A DNA stretch of 5,575 nucleotides from Hyphomicrobiaceae bacterium (GCA_017353825.1 JAFMSC010000085.1:1-5575), one strand, 5' to 3'. Positions 1-5,324 are shown, counted from the stretch's first letter. The notes: generated by a model not told the origin, from the sequence alone. Numbers and translations: made by a program.

Positions 1-263
1 CAGGGCAACGGTACGGTTGGGTTTCGTGGCCGGCGCTTGGGATGGTCCGAGAGTTCCAGGAATGCACGAAGAAGCATCCACTCAGCATCACGGCGCCGCT
101 GCAGCCTGCGAAAGGAACGGCAGCAGACCGACCACGGTGTGGGTCATCAGTTCCGATCTCTCTAAACACGGGCGTCGACTTTCAGATTGACCGGTGTGGT
201 CCACGGGACTAGCGACCTGCACGGCCCTCCTCGCATGACCCGCCGATATCCCCCCAATAGGGG

Positions 264-725
264 ATGCCAATTTCCGAACATGTCCCCCAAGTGAAGGTTC
301 AAATCACGTTGCTCATGGAGGCATCGTTGCCAACCTCAATCGCTGGGGGTGGGGACCAGACGCCGTGCGCGGACCTTAAGGGTGTGCGTGTCCTTGTTGT
401 CGAGGACCAATGGCATGTTGCCAACGCGCTGAAGTTGCTCCTGGAAATCGAAGGCATGGTGGTAGACGGGCCAGCCTCCACCGCGGCTGATGCCCTCCGG
501 CTGGCGGCTGAGCAGAAGCCCGAGCTTGCTGTCGTCGATATCAATCTCAAGGGCAAAATGGCCTACGGCCTGATCGACCAGCTACGCGATCAAGAGGTCC
601 GCATCGTGGTCGTCTCCGGCTACGCGGTGCTGCCACAGCTGACGGAGAAGGTCGTTGCCGTCCTGCAGAAGCCGGTCAACGGACAACAGTTGCTAGGGGC
701 CCTGCGCCGCGCCCTCTCGCGGTGA
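264..725 (+). CDS. Single-domain response regulator (receiver domain only)
   Basis: This encodes a CheY-like phosphoacceptor domain with no output domain, so it probably acts as a cytoplasmic phospho-switch or phosphate sink for a histidine kinase not in this window. With Met1 at 264, the receiver fold runs from about residue 41 to 152. The acidic pair is E47-D48 (in VLVVED), the phosphoacceptor is D92 (in VVDINL), the Ser/Thr switch is S118 (in VVVSGY) and the conserved lysine is K136 (in LQKPV). The usual beta-5 aromatic, three residues before that lysine, is Val133; an aromatic follows the switch Ser-Gly instead (Y120). The start is uncertain. The ATG at 264 abuts a G-run with no spacing, the ATG at 315 has no good Shine-Dalgarno, and a GTG at 384 would start right at the fold. 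The roughly 40 residues before the domain may therefore not be translated. The gene ends in TGA and converges on the TPR gene. Confidence 0.9.
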   Translation: MPISEHVPQVKVQITLLMEASLPTSIAGGGDQTPCADLKGVRVLVVEDQWHVANALKLLLEIEGMVVDGPASTAADALRLAAEQKPELAVVDINLKGKMAYGLIDQLRDQEVRIVVVSGYAVLPQLTEKVVAVLQKPVNGQQLLGALRRALSR

Positions 726-750
726 CCTTACAGGTGGTGCGGCAGGGTGC

Positions 751-777
751 GGCCCGGCGCTCCCCGCGCCCTGGGCC
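751..777. terminator. GC-rich hairpin between convergent genes
   Basis: GGCCCGGCGC (751-760) can pair with GCGCC (766-770) and GGGCC (773-777) around a TCCCC loop, with a two-base CT bulge. It lies 26 bases after the response-regulator stop, in the gap between two genes that end towards each other. It could block or stabilise transcripts from either side. There is no T-run on either strand, so it is not a standard intrinsic terminator. A weaker stem, GCCCG-acat-CGGGC, follows at 824-837. Confidence 0.35.
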
Positions 778-945
778 CCCCGAATGGGATGCGGCGGCTG
801 CCTTGCGTTTAGGGCAAGTGTTCGCCCGACATCGGGCAAATCCGCTTCGAGGCGCGCCGCCCTTGTCCGCCTGGTGTCCGCCTGACGCCTGGCTGCGCTC
901 GTTCACTGCGGAAAGCGAGGGCGCAACACCTCCGGCGATAGCTTC

Positions 946-1731
946 CTACTTCCGGCCCAGCATCTTGAGGATCCGCTCGCGTTCGGAGAGCCATCCCGCG
1001 CGGTAAGAGCTGGCAGCGTCGTCCCCGGCCGTAAGTGCGAGGGCGCGGTCGATGTCTGCCAGCGCCAGATCCAGCTTGCCCACCTTGAGGTAGAGGCCGG
1101 CGCGCCGATCCGTCTCAAGGGCCTCACCGACCTTCATTCCATTGGTCAGAGGCAACCTGAGGCCCTCCGGCGCCATGGGCGGCGGTTTCATCTGCTGGGC
1201 GTGGAGTTCCATCAGCCTTGTCGTGTCCTTTATCGCGAGCTCGTATTTCTCGAACTGTTCATAGACACTGCGCCGCTCGAGATAAGCCTCGTACTTCTCT
1301 GTCCAGGCGACTCCTTGCGGTGCATCACCGGCAACGTCGATAGCCTTGGTCAGGTATTCGATCGCCCGGTCAAAATTTTGGTCAGGGCCGTTACGGTAAT
1401 ACCGGCCGAGATTTGAAAGCGCGTAGTAGTTCCGAGGATCGATCTCGATGGCCTTCTCCAGATCGGCCCGCAGCTTGGCCCGCTCCTCCAAAGGGTGGCA
1501 AGAGCTGCGTTGAACGTACGCCTCGGCCAGGTCGGGCCCCTTCAGCGTGCCGCTCTCGATGAGCTTCGTGCAGTCGAGGAGGCTGAGGCCATCACAGAAT
1601 TCGTGCGAGAAGCCCCCGCCCCCGCCACAGACCTCGGTTTGCGCACTCGCCTCGAGCGTTGATAATAGTCTGGAGACACCGAGGACAACCATCAAGACTC
1701 CGGCGCTGAGCGTCGAAACTCGTGAGCGCAT
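946..1731 (-). CDS. Exported tetratricopeptide-repeat (TPR) protein
   Basis: This predicts a 261-aa periplasmic or secreted TPR protein; such proteins usually act as protein-binding scaffolds. The ATG at 1731 is preferred over upstream in-frame ATGs at 1749 and 1794. It follows a GGGGGGAGA Shine-Dalgarno with 8-base spacing and begins directly with a signal peptide: MRSR, a hydrophobic core at residues 8-23, and a likely ASA|QT cleavage after residue 30. The mature protein starts with a Gly-rich, Cys-containing segment (C35 followed by five Gly; also C46, C54, C78). The even number of Cys would allow disulphides in the periplasm. TPR-like helix pairs lie at about 68-99 (ending AIEIDPRN), 101-134, 143-176 and 204-236 (LYLKVGKLDLALADIDRALAL). 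A Pro/Met-rich linker near 179-195 splits the array. The stop is TAG. No partner gene is adjacent, so the binding target is unknown. Confidence 0.88.
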   Translation of the reverse strand: MRSRVSTLSAGVLMVVLGVSRLLSTLEASAQTEVCGGGGGFSHEFCDGLSLLDCTKLIESGTLKGPDLAEAYVQRSSCHPLEERAKLRADLEKAIEIDPRNYYALSNLGRYYRNGPDQNFDRAIEYLTKAIDVAGDAPQGVAWTEKYEAYLERRSVYEQFEKYELAIKDTTRLMELHAQQMKPPPMAPEGLRLPLTNGMKVGEALETDRRAGLYLKVGKLDLALADIDRALALTAGDDAASSYRAGWLSERERILKMLGRK

Positions 1732-1739
1732 TCTGAGTT

Positions 1740-1747
1740 CTCCCCCC
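1740..1747 (-). promoter_or_regulatory. Ribosome binding site fixing the TPR gene start
   Basis: Read on the minus strand, GGGGGGAG stands 8 bases before the ATG at 1731. The longer reading from 1749 would place its own start codon against this purine run, and the product from 1731 begins with a clean signal peptide. Both points favour the shorter gene. Confidence 0.7.
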
Positions 1748-1815
1748 ATGGAGCCATCATTCCCAATCGGCGATGGCGACGATGAGCTGACCAATCCTGG
1801 ATGCGTTGACCTTGA

Positions 1816-1905
1816 TTACCACCCGAGAGATGCTTTGTGCAGACATTGCTTGAACAAATTAATTCCGAGCGCTGCGGCGCCGGCCATCCCCAGCTGGCGG
1901 TTCAT
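1816..1905 (-). CDS. Possible 29-aa hydrophobic small protein
   Basis: This is a short frame that reads like protein: MNRQLGMAGAAALGINLF, then a Lys/Cys/His-containing tail ending LGW before TAA. A small-residue hydrophobic run covers about residues 5-18. A GGGAAGG purine run precedes the ATG but only 2 bases away, which is tight for a ribosome binding site. It lies 84 bases upstream of the TPR start on the same strand, so it could be a leader ORF, a micropeptide or a remnant. In frame, the reading extends upstream to a TTG near 1937 without improving the start. I do not recognise it. Chance remains quite possible at this length. Confidence 0.22.
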   Translation of the reverse strand: MNRQLGMAGAAALGINLFKQCLHKASLGW

Positions 1906-1950
1906 TTCCTTCCCGATAGGCAGACGCGGAAGGGTTGACAATCGTCACAT

Positions 1951-2000
1951 GCAGGGCCTGCAACGGGGGGAGTGTAGCCACCCCGTTACATGGATGTAAC
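1951..2000. repeat. Cluster of three adjoining inverted repeats (operator-like or RNA-switch-like)
   Basis: Three inverted repeats follow each other. GCAGG-G-CCTGC occupies 1951-1961. AACGGGG (1962-1968) pairs with CCCCGTT (1981-1987) around a 12-base loop. GTTACAT-GG-ATGTAAC is a perfect palindrome at 1985-2000. The last two share GTT (1985-1987), so as RNA hairpins they would compete. A TTGACA (1935-1940) lies just upstream, with no clear -10 element at the usual distance. The palindrome has the size and symmetry of a dimeric repressor site. Whether it acts as DNA or RNA cannot be told from the sequence. Confidence 0.45.
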
Positions 2001-2160
2001 GCGCACGCCCTGGGCGCCGCGTTTTAGGGATGATGCCGATGCCAAGACCAAGAAGCCGCTCGCTTGGATCGGCTATCCTCCGGACGCGGAGCCGTACCTT
2101 GAGAACTGGCAGATCGACTAGGCCATCAGGCTGCGGGCGGAGGCCAAGCCAAAATCCTGA
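1990..2160 (+). pseudogene. Short coding-like frame interrupted by TAG
   Basis: From the ATG at 1990 the frame encodes 43 residues of protein-like sequence, including KPLAWIGYPPDAEPYLENWQ, with G/C at most third positions. It then meets TAG at 2119-2121. The same frame continues in coding style for 12 more codons (AIRLRAEAKPKS) to TGA at 2158-2160. It has no Shine-Dalgarno at a useful distance, and its ATG lies inside the 1985-2000 palindrome. An upstream in-frame TAG at 1975 prevents extension. The simplest reading is the surviving C-terminal end of a gene that acquired a nonsense mutation. A real 43-aa protein is the alternative. I do not recognise the family. Confidence 0.35.
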
Positions 2161-2381
2161 GAAGGGAAAGCTTCGTGAGGGTTCGCCTCCCTCCGTCCGC
2201 ACCACGATCAATGATTCAATAGGTCTTCCGTCCCGGTTGCAGTTGTAGCCAAGCGCGCTCGACGCTACCGGCCGTCTCCGCAGCCTTGGAGGAGGCGGAG
2301 TGGATGCTCGGCTCAGCTCGCGTGCTCCTCGATTAGCTCCGCCACTCGCGATACATAGAGCGTGGTCGTGCCCAGGCGACA

Positions 2382-2690
2382 TCACGGCCGCATCTTCAGG
2401 GCTGGCACAACTCCCGCCGCGGCACGGGTGAGGAAGCCGGCCAGCCGGGGGTGGCCCGAACAGCGCCAGATGAGCTCCTTGGCTTCCTCCCTGGTCTTGC
2501 CGCGCTTGCGCGCGAATCCCATCGCGCGCTTGACGACGCGCGAGACCGATTGCGCGTGAACCGCCAGGTGGTGATGATGTTGCCCCGCGAGAGGGCGGGC
2601 AGTGTCGACGCCATCCGCCGCAGAGGCGAGCCACGCGACAGCCTCGGGGGGGCAAGGCGGGCAAGGCTTGGCGGGCCGGCCTCGCGCCAA
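2382..2690 (-). CDS. Hypothetical protein, probably part of a decayed gene
   Basis: The 3' half is strongly coding-like: nearly every codon ends in G or C, and the peptide has a charged, helical character (SVSRVVKRAMGFARKRGK, then a TREEAKELIWRC segment). The start is unclear. The only upstream option is TTG at 2690, and the N-terminal part is Pro/Cys-rich with a His4 run, unlike the rest. After the TGA at 2382-2384 the same frame resumes as CRLGTTTLYVSRVAELIEEH plus two residues, to TGA at 2313. This suggests that the first TGA is a mutation. Upstream, coding-like fragments appear in other minus-strand frames. I favour a frameshifted pseudogene over an intact 102-aa protein. No family is recognised. 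Confidence 0.35.
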   Translation of the reverse strand: MARGRPAKPCPPCPPEAVAWLASAADGVDTARPLAGQHHHHLAVHAQSVSRVVKRAMGFARKRGKTREEAKELIWRCSGHPRLAGFLTRAAAGVVPALKMRP

Positions 2691-2901
2691 TTCAAAAGAT
2701 GCGCCACCACCGAACAGGCTTCACGGGGTTCCGAGAACGCTTCCGTGGCACACACCTACTGGCCGTTCGAATGAGCGCCTCGGGCAGAGCCACCTCGGTG
2801 CCGGCGGGCGGCAGCGGTAAGGGTCGGGTAGCATAGGGTGGTCGGGGCGGCGTCAAGAGGACGGGCCAGGCGCGGCCCGCCCGGCCGGCGAGCGGCCTCG
2901 A

Positions 2902-3093
2902 TCAATGGCGCCCTCGCGGGTCGCTGAGGTCGCTGAGGACGCCCTCCTTCGGCACCTCCGGCGCCGCCATCGCCAGCTGCAGCACCCTGAGGCACTCGTT
3001 GGCGAGCGCCCGTCTCTCGCACGGAGCCATGGTGCGGACCTTGGACGGCGTGAGGCTCGTCAGCAGCGCCGTGATGCGGGAGGCGAGGTTCAT
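2902..3093 (-). CDS. Small hypothetical protein (63 aa), second gene of a minus-strand pair
   Basis: A 63-residue, mostly helical protein. It starts MNLASRITALLTSLTPSKVR, continues with a Cys/Arg-rich amphipathic stretch (APCERRALANECLRVLQLAM) and ends in an acidic, likely disordered tail with a repeated LSD. There is no signal peptide or membrane segment. The ATG at 3093 overlaps the stop of the gene before it as ATGA. It follows GGGAGG (3106-3101) with 7-base spacing, so the start is secure. The overlap implies translational coupling. The family is not recognised. Codon use matches the neighbouring genes. Confidence 0.65.
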   Translation of the reverse strand: MNLASRITALLTSLTPSKVRTMAPCERRALANECLRVLQLAMAAPEVPKEGVLSDLSDPRGRH

Positions 3094-3311
3094 CGCTCCA
3101 CCTCCCGGTCGATGGAGGCTGCGAGCCCAATGGCGCCGGCATATTGGCAGACGTGGGCCAATGGGTTGGCGGCATCCGCGTCGAAGTCCCGACCGAGCAC
3201 GAGGCGCTCGCCGGCGACGGGCGGGACGCGATGGGACGTCGTGTTCATGCTAGCCGTGATGGCCACAAGTTGTGCGTCGGTGAGCTGACGCAGATGACTG
3301 GGTGTGGGCAC
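3090..3311 (-). CDS. Small hypothetical protein (73 aa), first gene of a minus-strand pair
   Basis: A 73-residue soluble protein starting at GTG 3311, set by AGGAGG (3327-3322) with 10-base spacing. The N-terminus, with HLRQLTDAQLVAITASMN, looks like a short helical segment. A middle stretch GERLVLGRDFDADAANPLAH follows, and the end (IGLAASIDREVER) is helical. No catalytic motif is evident. It is co-transcribed with the 63-aa gene through an ATGA overlap, and divergent from the ribbon-helix-helix gene about 170 bases away, so the gap between them must hold promoters for both directions. The function is unknown. Confidence 0.65.
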   Translation of the reverse strand: MPTPSHLRQLTDAQLVAITASMNTTSHRVPPVAGERLVLGRDFDADAANPLAHVCQYAGAIGLAASIDREVER

Positions 3312-3402
3312 GGTGATGGTCCCTCCTACGCTGAAACATAGAAACCGGCGAGGGATGGTGCGGAAGCCCCCGCCGGCATTGGGCCTAAAGTCTAGGGAGA
3401 GC

Positions 3403-3430
3403 TTGCCAGGTTGTCAGTGCACATTAGAAC
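3403..3430 (+). promoter_or_regulatory. Candidate sigma-70-type promoter for the ribbon-helix-helix unit
   Basis: TTGCCA (3403-3408) and TAGAAC (3425-3430) are separated by 16 bases and match the housekeeping consensus at 5 of 6 and 4 of 6 positions. Transcription would begin near 3437, about 58 bases before the preferred start codon. No other pair upstream of this gene looks better. Confidence 0.35.
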
Positions 3431-3449
3431 GCATTGTGTACCTGGGCAA
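3403..3449. repeat. Inverted repeat spanning the putative ribbon-helix-helix promoter
   Basis: TTGCCAGGT (3403-3411) is mirrored by ACCTGGGCAA (3440-3449), with one extra G in the second arm. The 28 bases between include the candidate -10 element. An arrangement with arms on both sides of a promoter suits an operator. A product with a ribbon-helix-helix fold, such as the gene just downstream, is a natural candidate to bind it. That link is inference only. Confidence 0.35.
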
Positions 3450-3494
3450 CTCTTAACTGGGAGACGTACTCTGCCAGCCATGCGCCGAGAGAAG

Positions 3495-3656
3495 ATGACC
3501 GAGACCGTCACGATCCGGCTGGGCAAGAGCGCCAAGGCGGGGCTCCAGGCCCTGGCCGACGCCGACCACCGCAAGCTTGCAAGCTACCTCACCCTCGTTC
3601 TGGAGCGGCACCTTGCGAACAAGCAGGCAGCGAAGCCGAAGAAGGGGGGCAAGTGA
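3495..3656 (+). CDS. Small ribbon-helix-helix (CopG/Arc-like) DNA-binding protein
   Basis: A 53-aa protein with the layout of a ribbon-helix-helix repressor. It has a beta strand TVTIRL near residues 4-9, helix A about 11-24 (KSAKAGLQALADAD), helix B about 27-40 (KLASYLTLVLERHL) and a Lys-rich tail. Proteins of this fold dimerise, insert the paired strands into the major groove, and commonly repress their own operon. I chose ATG 3495 because it puts the strand at the N-terminus as usual; a weak GAG at 3487-3489 precedes it. ATG 3480 (five more residues) is the alternative, and neither start has a strong Shine-Dalgarno. The stop overlaps the next start by one base (TGATG), so the two genes are coupled. 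A small RHH gene before a partner gene resembles toxin-antitoxin or plasmid-control layouts, but the partner is not a known toxin. Confidence 0.7.
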   Translation: MTETVTIRLGKSAKAGLQALADADHRKLASYLTLVLERHLANKQAAKPKKGGK

Positions 3657-4126
3657 TGACCACGCTTTCGCGCCAGCCGGACGGCTCCTACCACGGCTCC
3701 TACAAAGGCAGGGAGTTCACCGTGCGCGAGGAGCAGGTGGAGGAGCGTATCACCACCACCTACGCTCGCGCCGCGACGCATTGGGTGGCGCGGTGTGGCA
3801 CCATTGAGTATCGGTCCAGGATCAGGCCTAACCGCGACGATGCCGTCCAGGGCCTCCTCCGCGAGCTGGACAAGGCCGACGCTATCGTGCCCGAGCTTGA
3901 CGCCTTGCTGACCCGCTGGGCGGAGGAGATCAAGGCCATCGTCCCGCTGCTGAACGACAGCGATGCGGTCGCGCGCGCGCAGCTGGAGGATTTGCGATTC
4001 CAGCTCGGCAGGCTTGATGCGGACGTGCGCCTGCGGGCCGTCCGCTTCGAGGAGAAGCTGTCGAGTCTCAAGGCTCGCATGCAGCACCCTGCTGGATCTG
4101 TTCCACATCCGGTGACGCGGTGGTAG
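3656..4126 (+). CDS. Hypothetical protein (156 aa) with helical C-terminal half, coupled to the RHH gene
   Basis: Not recognised as any family. The first 60 residues look like a small beta domain (DGSYHGSYKGREFTV, then EERITTTYARAATHWVARCG, then IEYRSRIRP). Residues about 62-142 are charged and helical with spaced Leu/Ile, including IVPELDALLTRWAEEIKAIV and FEEKLSSLKARM, and look like a coiled coil or helical bundle. There is no signal peptide, membrane segment or obvious nuclease or toxin motif. The ATG at 3656 overlaps the preceding TGA and follows AAGGGGGG (3642-3649) with 6-base spacing, so the start is firm. The TAG stop (4124-4126) is also the first three bases of a TAGAACG repeat. The beta domain may bind a partner and the helices oligomerise, but that is a guess. 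Confidence 0.7.
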   Translation: MTTLSRQPDGSYHGSYKGREFTVREEQVEERITTTYARAATHWVARCGTIEYRSRIRPNRDDAVQGLLRELDKADAIVPELDALLTRWAEEIKAIVPLLNDSDAVARAQLEDLRFQLGRLDADVRLRAVRFEEKLSSLKARMQHPAGSVPHPVTRW

Positions 4127-4175
4127 AACGTACCGTGTGCTTACTAAGTGCAGATAGAACGCTTGTTCCGTGTCC
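4124..4175 (+). repeat. Two copies of a TAGAACG...GTGT motif also present at 3425
   Basis: Copy 2 is TAGAACGTACCGTGTGCT (4124-4141) and copy 3 begins TAGAACGCTTGTTCC and reaches GTGT at 4170-4173. Copy 1, TAGAACGCATTGTGTACC, is at 3425-3442 in the promoter region of the same unit. Copies 1 and 2 align without gaps over 18 bases, with 13 identities and 5 transitions. Copy 3 carries 4 extra bases. Copies 2 and 3 start 31 bases apart, close to three helical turns. Copies 1 and 3 also share GTGCA just upstream (GTGCACATTAGAACGC and GTGCAGATAGAACGC). Confidence 0.4.
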
Positions 4176-4576
4176 GTACGGTGCTTTCCCACGCGCTCGG
4201 GAAGGCTCGACCGCTGACGCCCGTCGTGACGGAACTGGTGACGAGATGGCCACCCCGGGTGAAGCGCTCCCCGTGCTGCTGGCCGGGGCTCGGCGACGTG
4301 ACCCCCACCCTGGACGCGGTTCTGAGATCAGCCGTATAGCTCGGGCGCCATGCTGCGTCGGCGGTGGCCGAGCTGCCCTCGAACCAAGGTCGCTCACCCT
4401 GGGCGTAGTCTCACGCCTCCTGGAGAGATGACTGGGGCTCGGTCCTCGAGCCCGTGCACCTTGTCAGTTTGCGTGGTGACCTCACGTCCTGGCCCTCTTC
4501 TGCCCTCGGCAGCAACGCATGGTTCAGCCGGAACGGAGGTACGGGCCCTCGGTCGTGATGATGTTCGGCAGCCACG
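4127..4576. other. Stretch of 450 bases without a convincing gene
   Basis: Apart from the TAGAACG copies at the left edge I see nothing firm here. A plus-strand frame at 4148-4339 has G/C-rich third positions but no ribosome binding site and an unconvincing Pro/Trp/Cys-rich product. GAAC-N4-GTTC (4157-4168) resembles the LexA box of Gram-positive bacteria but not the direct GTTC-N7-GTTC repeat typical of alphaproteobacteria. A small stem CTGCC-CTC-GGCAG at 4500-4512 lacks a T-run. No terminator is evident for either flanking gene. Confidence 0.5.
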
Positions 4577-5287
4577 TTAGAGGCCCGGTAAGAGCGGCCC
4601 ATTGGAAGCTCGCCTATCGAGCCAGTACCGCGCCGAGGCCTTCACCTCCTCGCGCAGCTCGTTCTGCCCTTCGACGATCCACCTGAGGTAGTCCTCGGGC
4701 ACGGCGTCGAAGCGCTCGCCGCGGTGCATCCCGAATCGGAGGACGCTGAGCAGCGCCGGCTCGCTCGACCAGCGCACGATTTCCGGCCAAGTCGCGTGTT
4801 TGATGATCTCTTTGAACACACCCGCCGTGACGATGGCGTCGGACAGGGCTCGGTGCGGGCTCAGGGTGTGGCGGTCGATGTTGAAAGGGTTCACGAGCCC
4901 CAGGCGGTAGCGGAGGGCCTGGTTGCTGTGGGAAAGAAGGTCCGGCCAGATTCGCAGGGCGGACTTATAAGTGCAGGCCCACAGGGCATCGCCTAGTCGG
5001 TGCTCAAGGAAGGAACGTTCGAAATCGGCATTGTGTGCCACATAGGCGTCTGCGCCCTTGAACTGGTCGATCACGTCGTCGAGCTGGGGCGCGAAGGCAA
5101 GGTCTTCGTCGATCAGGTGATGCACCGCGCTCGACTCCGGCGGCACTGGGATGGGCGGCCGTACGAGGGCTGAGCGCTGGTTGGCGATGGTGCCGTCCCT
5201 GAGCAGGTCCACCGAAGCGATCTCGATGATCGCGTCGGCGTCCGGGTCGATGCCGGTGGTCTCGATATCGATGATGCGGATGGTCAT
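4577..5287 (-). CDS. exoX: Exodeoxyribonuclease X (DEDDh 3'-5' exonuclease)
   Basis: A 236-aa DnaQ-superfamily exonuclease that removes nucleotides from DNA 3' ends in the cytoplasm. In Escherichia coli ExoX contributes to mismatch repair and general DNA repair. Exo I is D7-I-E9 in IIDIETTG. Exo II is YVAHNADFE (83-90). Exo III is HRALSD with H145 and D150, the DEDDh type. Beyond the catalytic core, LWP/IWP and HSNQAL (113-124) and the C-terminal LRFGMHRGERFDAVPEDYLR match the ExoX-specific tail (FGKYRG...DPGYLRW in E. coli), which separates it from DnaQ and RNase T. The length is close to the 220 aa of E. coli ExoX. The Exo II acidic position is Glu90, not Asp. The ATG at 5287 follows GGGAG with 5-base spacing. 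The gene stands alone, next to unrelated small genes. Confidence 0.9.
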   Translation of the reverse strand: MTIRIIDIETTGIDPDADAIIEIASVDLLRDGTIANQRSALVRPPIPVPPESSAVHHLIDEDLAFAPQLDDVIDQFKGADAYVAHNADFERSFLEHRLGDALWACTYKSALRIWPDLLSHSNQALRYRLGLVNPFNIDRHTLSPHRALSDAIVTAGVFKEIIKHATWPEIVRWSSEPALLSVLRFGMHRGERFDAVPEDYLRWIVEGQNELREEVKASARYWLDRRASNGPLLPGL

Positions 5288-5324
5288 GCTGGCTCCCGAG
5301 CATGCGCCATAATTCGCGTTCGCG

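Noticed and set aside
187..215. TTGACC-N17-TAGCGA as a promoter for the response regulator
   Set aside because: The -10 element matches consensus at only two positions, so it is not supportable.
676..945. Open minus-strand frame continuing past the TPR stop TAG
   Set aside because: The product is Gly/Arg-rich and low in hydrophobic residues, it runs antisense into the response regulator, and the TPR protein ends naturally after its last helix.
722..1006. Plus-strand 94-codon frame starting at a GTG overlapping the response-regulator stop
   Set aside because: It runs over the 3' end of the TPR gene, has no ribosome binding site and an Arg/Pro-rich composition typical of a shadow frame in GC-rich DNA.
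1945..2664. Long minus-strand frame of 239 codons
   Set aside because: Pro/Arg-rich shadow composition; the G/C bias at third positions favours the opposite strand at 1990-2160 and other minus frames further right.
2830..2856. Minus-strand TTGACG and TATGCT as a promoter
   Set aside because: The spacer is only 15 bases and no intact gene follows.
2920..2937. Tandem repeat of GTCGCTGAG, two copies
   Set aside because: A two-copy 9-base repeat inside the 63-aa gene that simply encodes a repeated LSD; too small to be meaningful.
2756..3175. Minus-strand 139-codon frame
   Set aside because: It overlaps the two well-supported small genes in another frame and has no ribosome binding site; the product is His/Pro/Arg-rich.
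4157..4168. GAAC-N4-GTTC as a LexA box
   Set aside because: This is the Gram-positive style of site; alphaproteobacterial LexA uses GTTC-N7-GTTC, which I did not find, and the match is explained by the TAGAACG repeat.
4148..4339. Plus-strand 63-codon frame with fairly G/C-rich third positions
   Set aside because: No ribosome binding site, start codon inside a repeat copy, and an unconvincing Pro/Trp/Cys-rich product; kept only as a remark.
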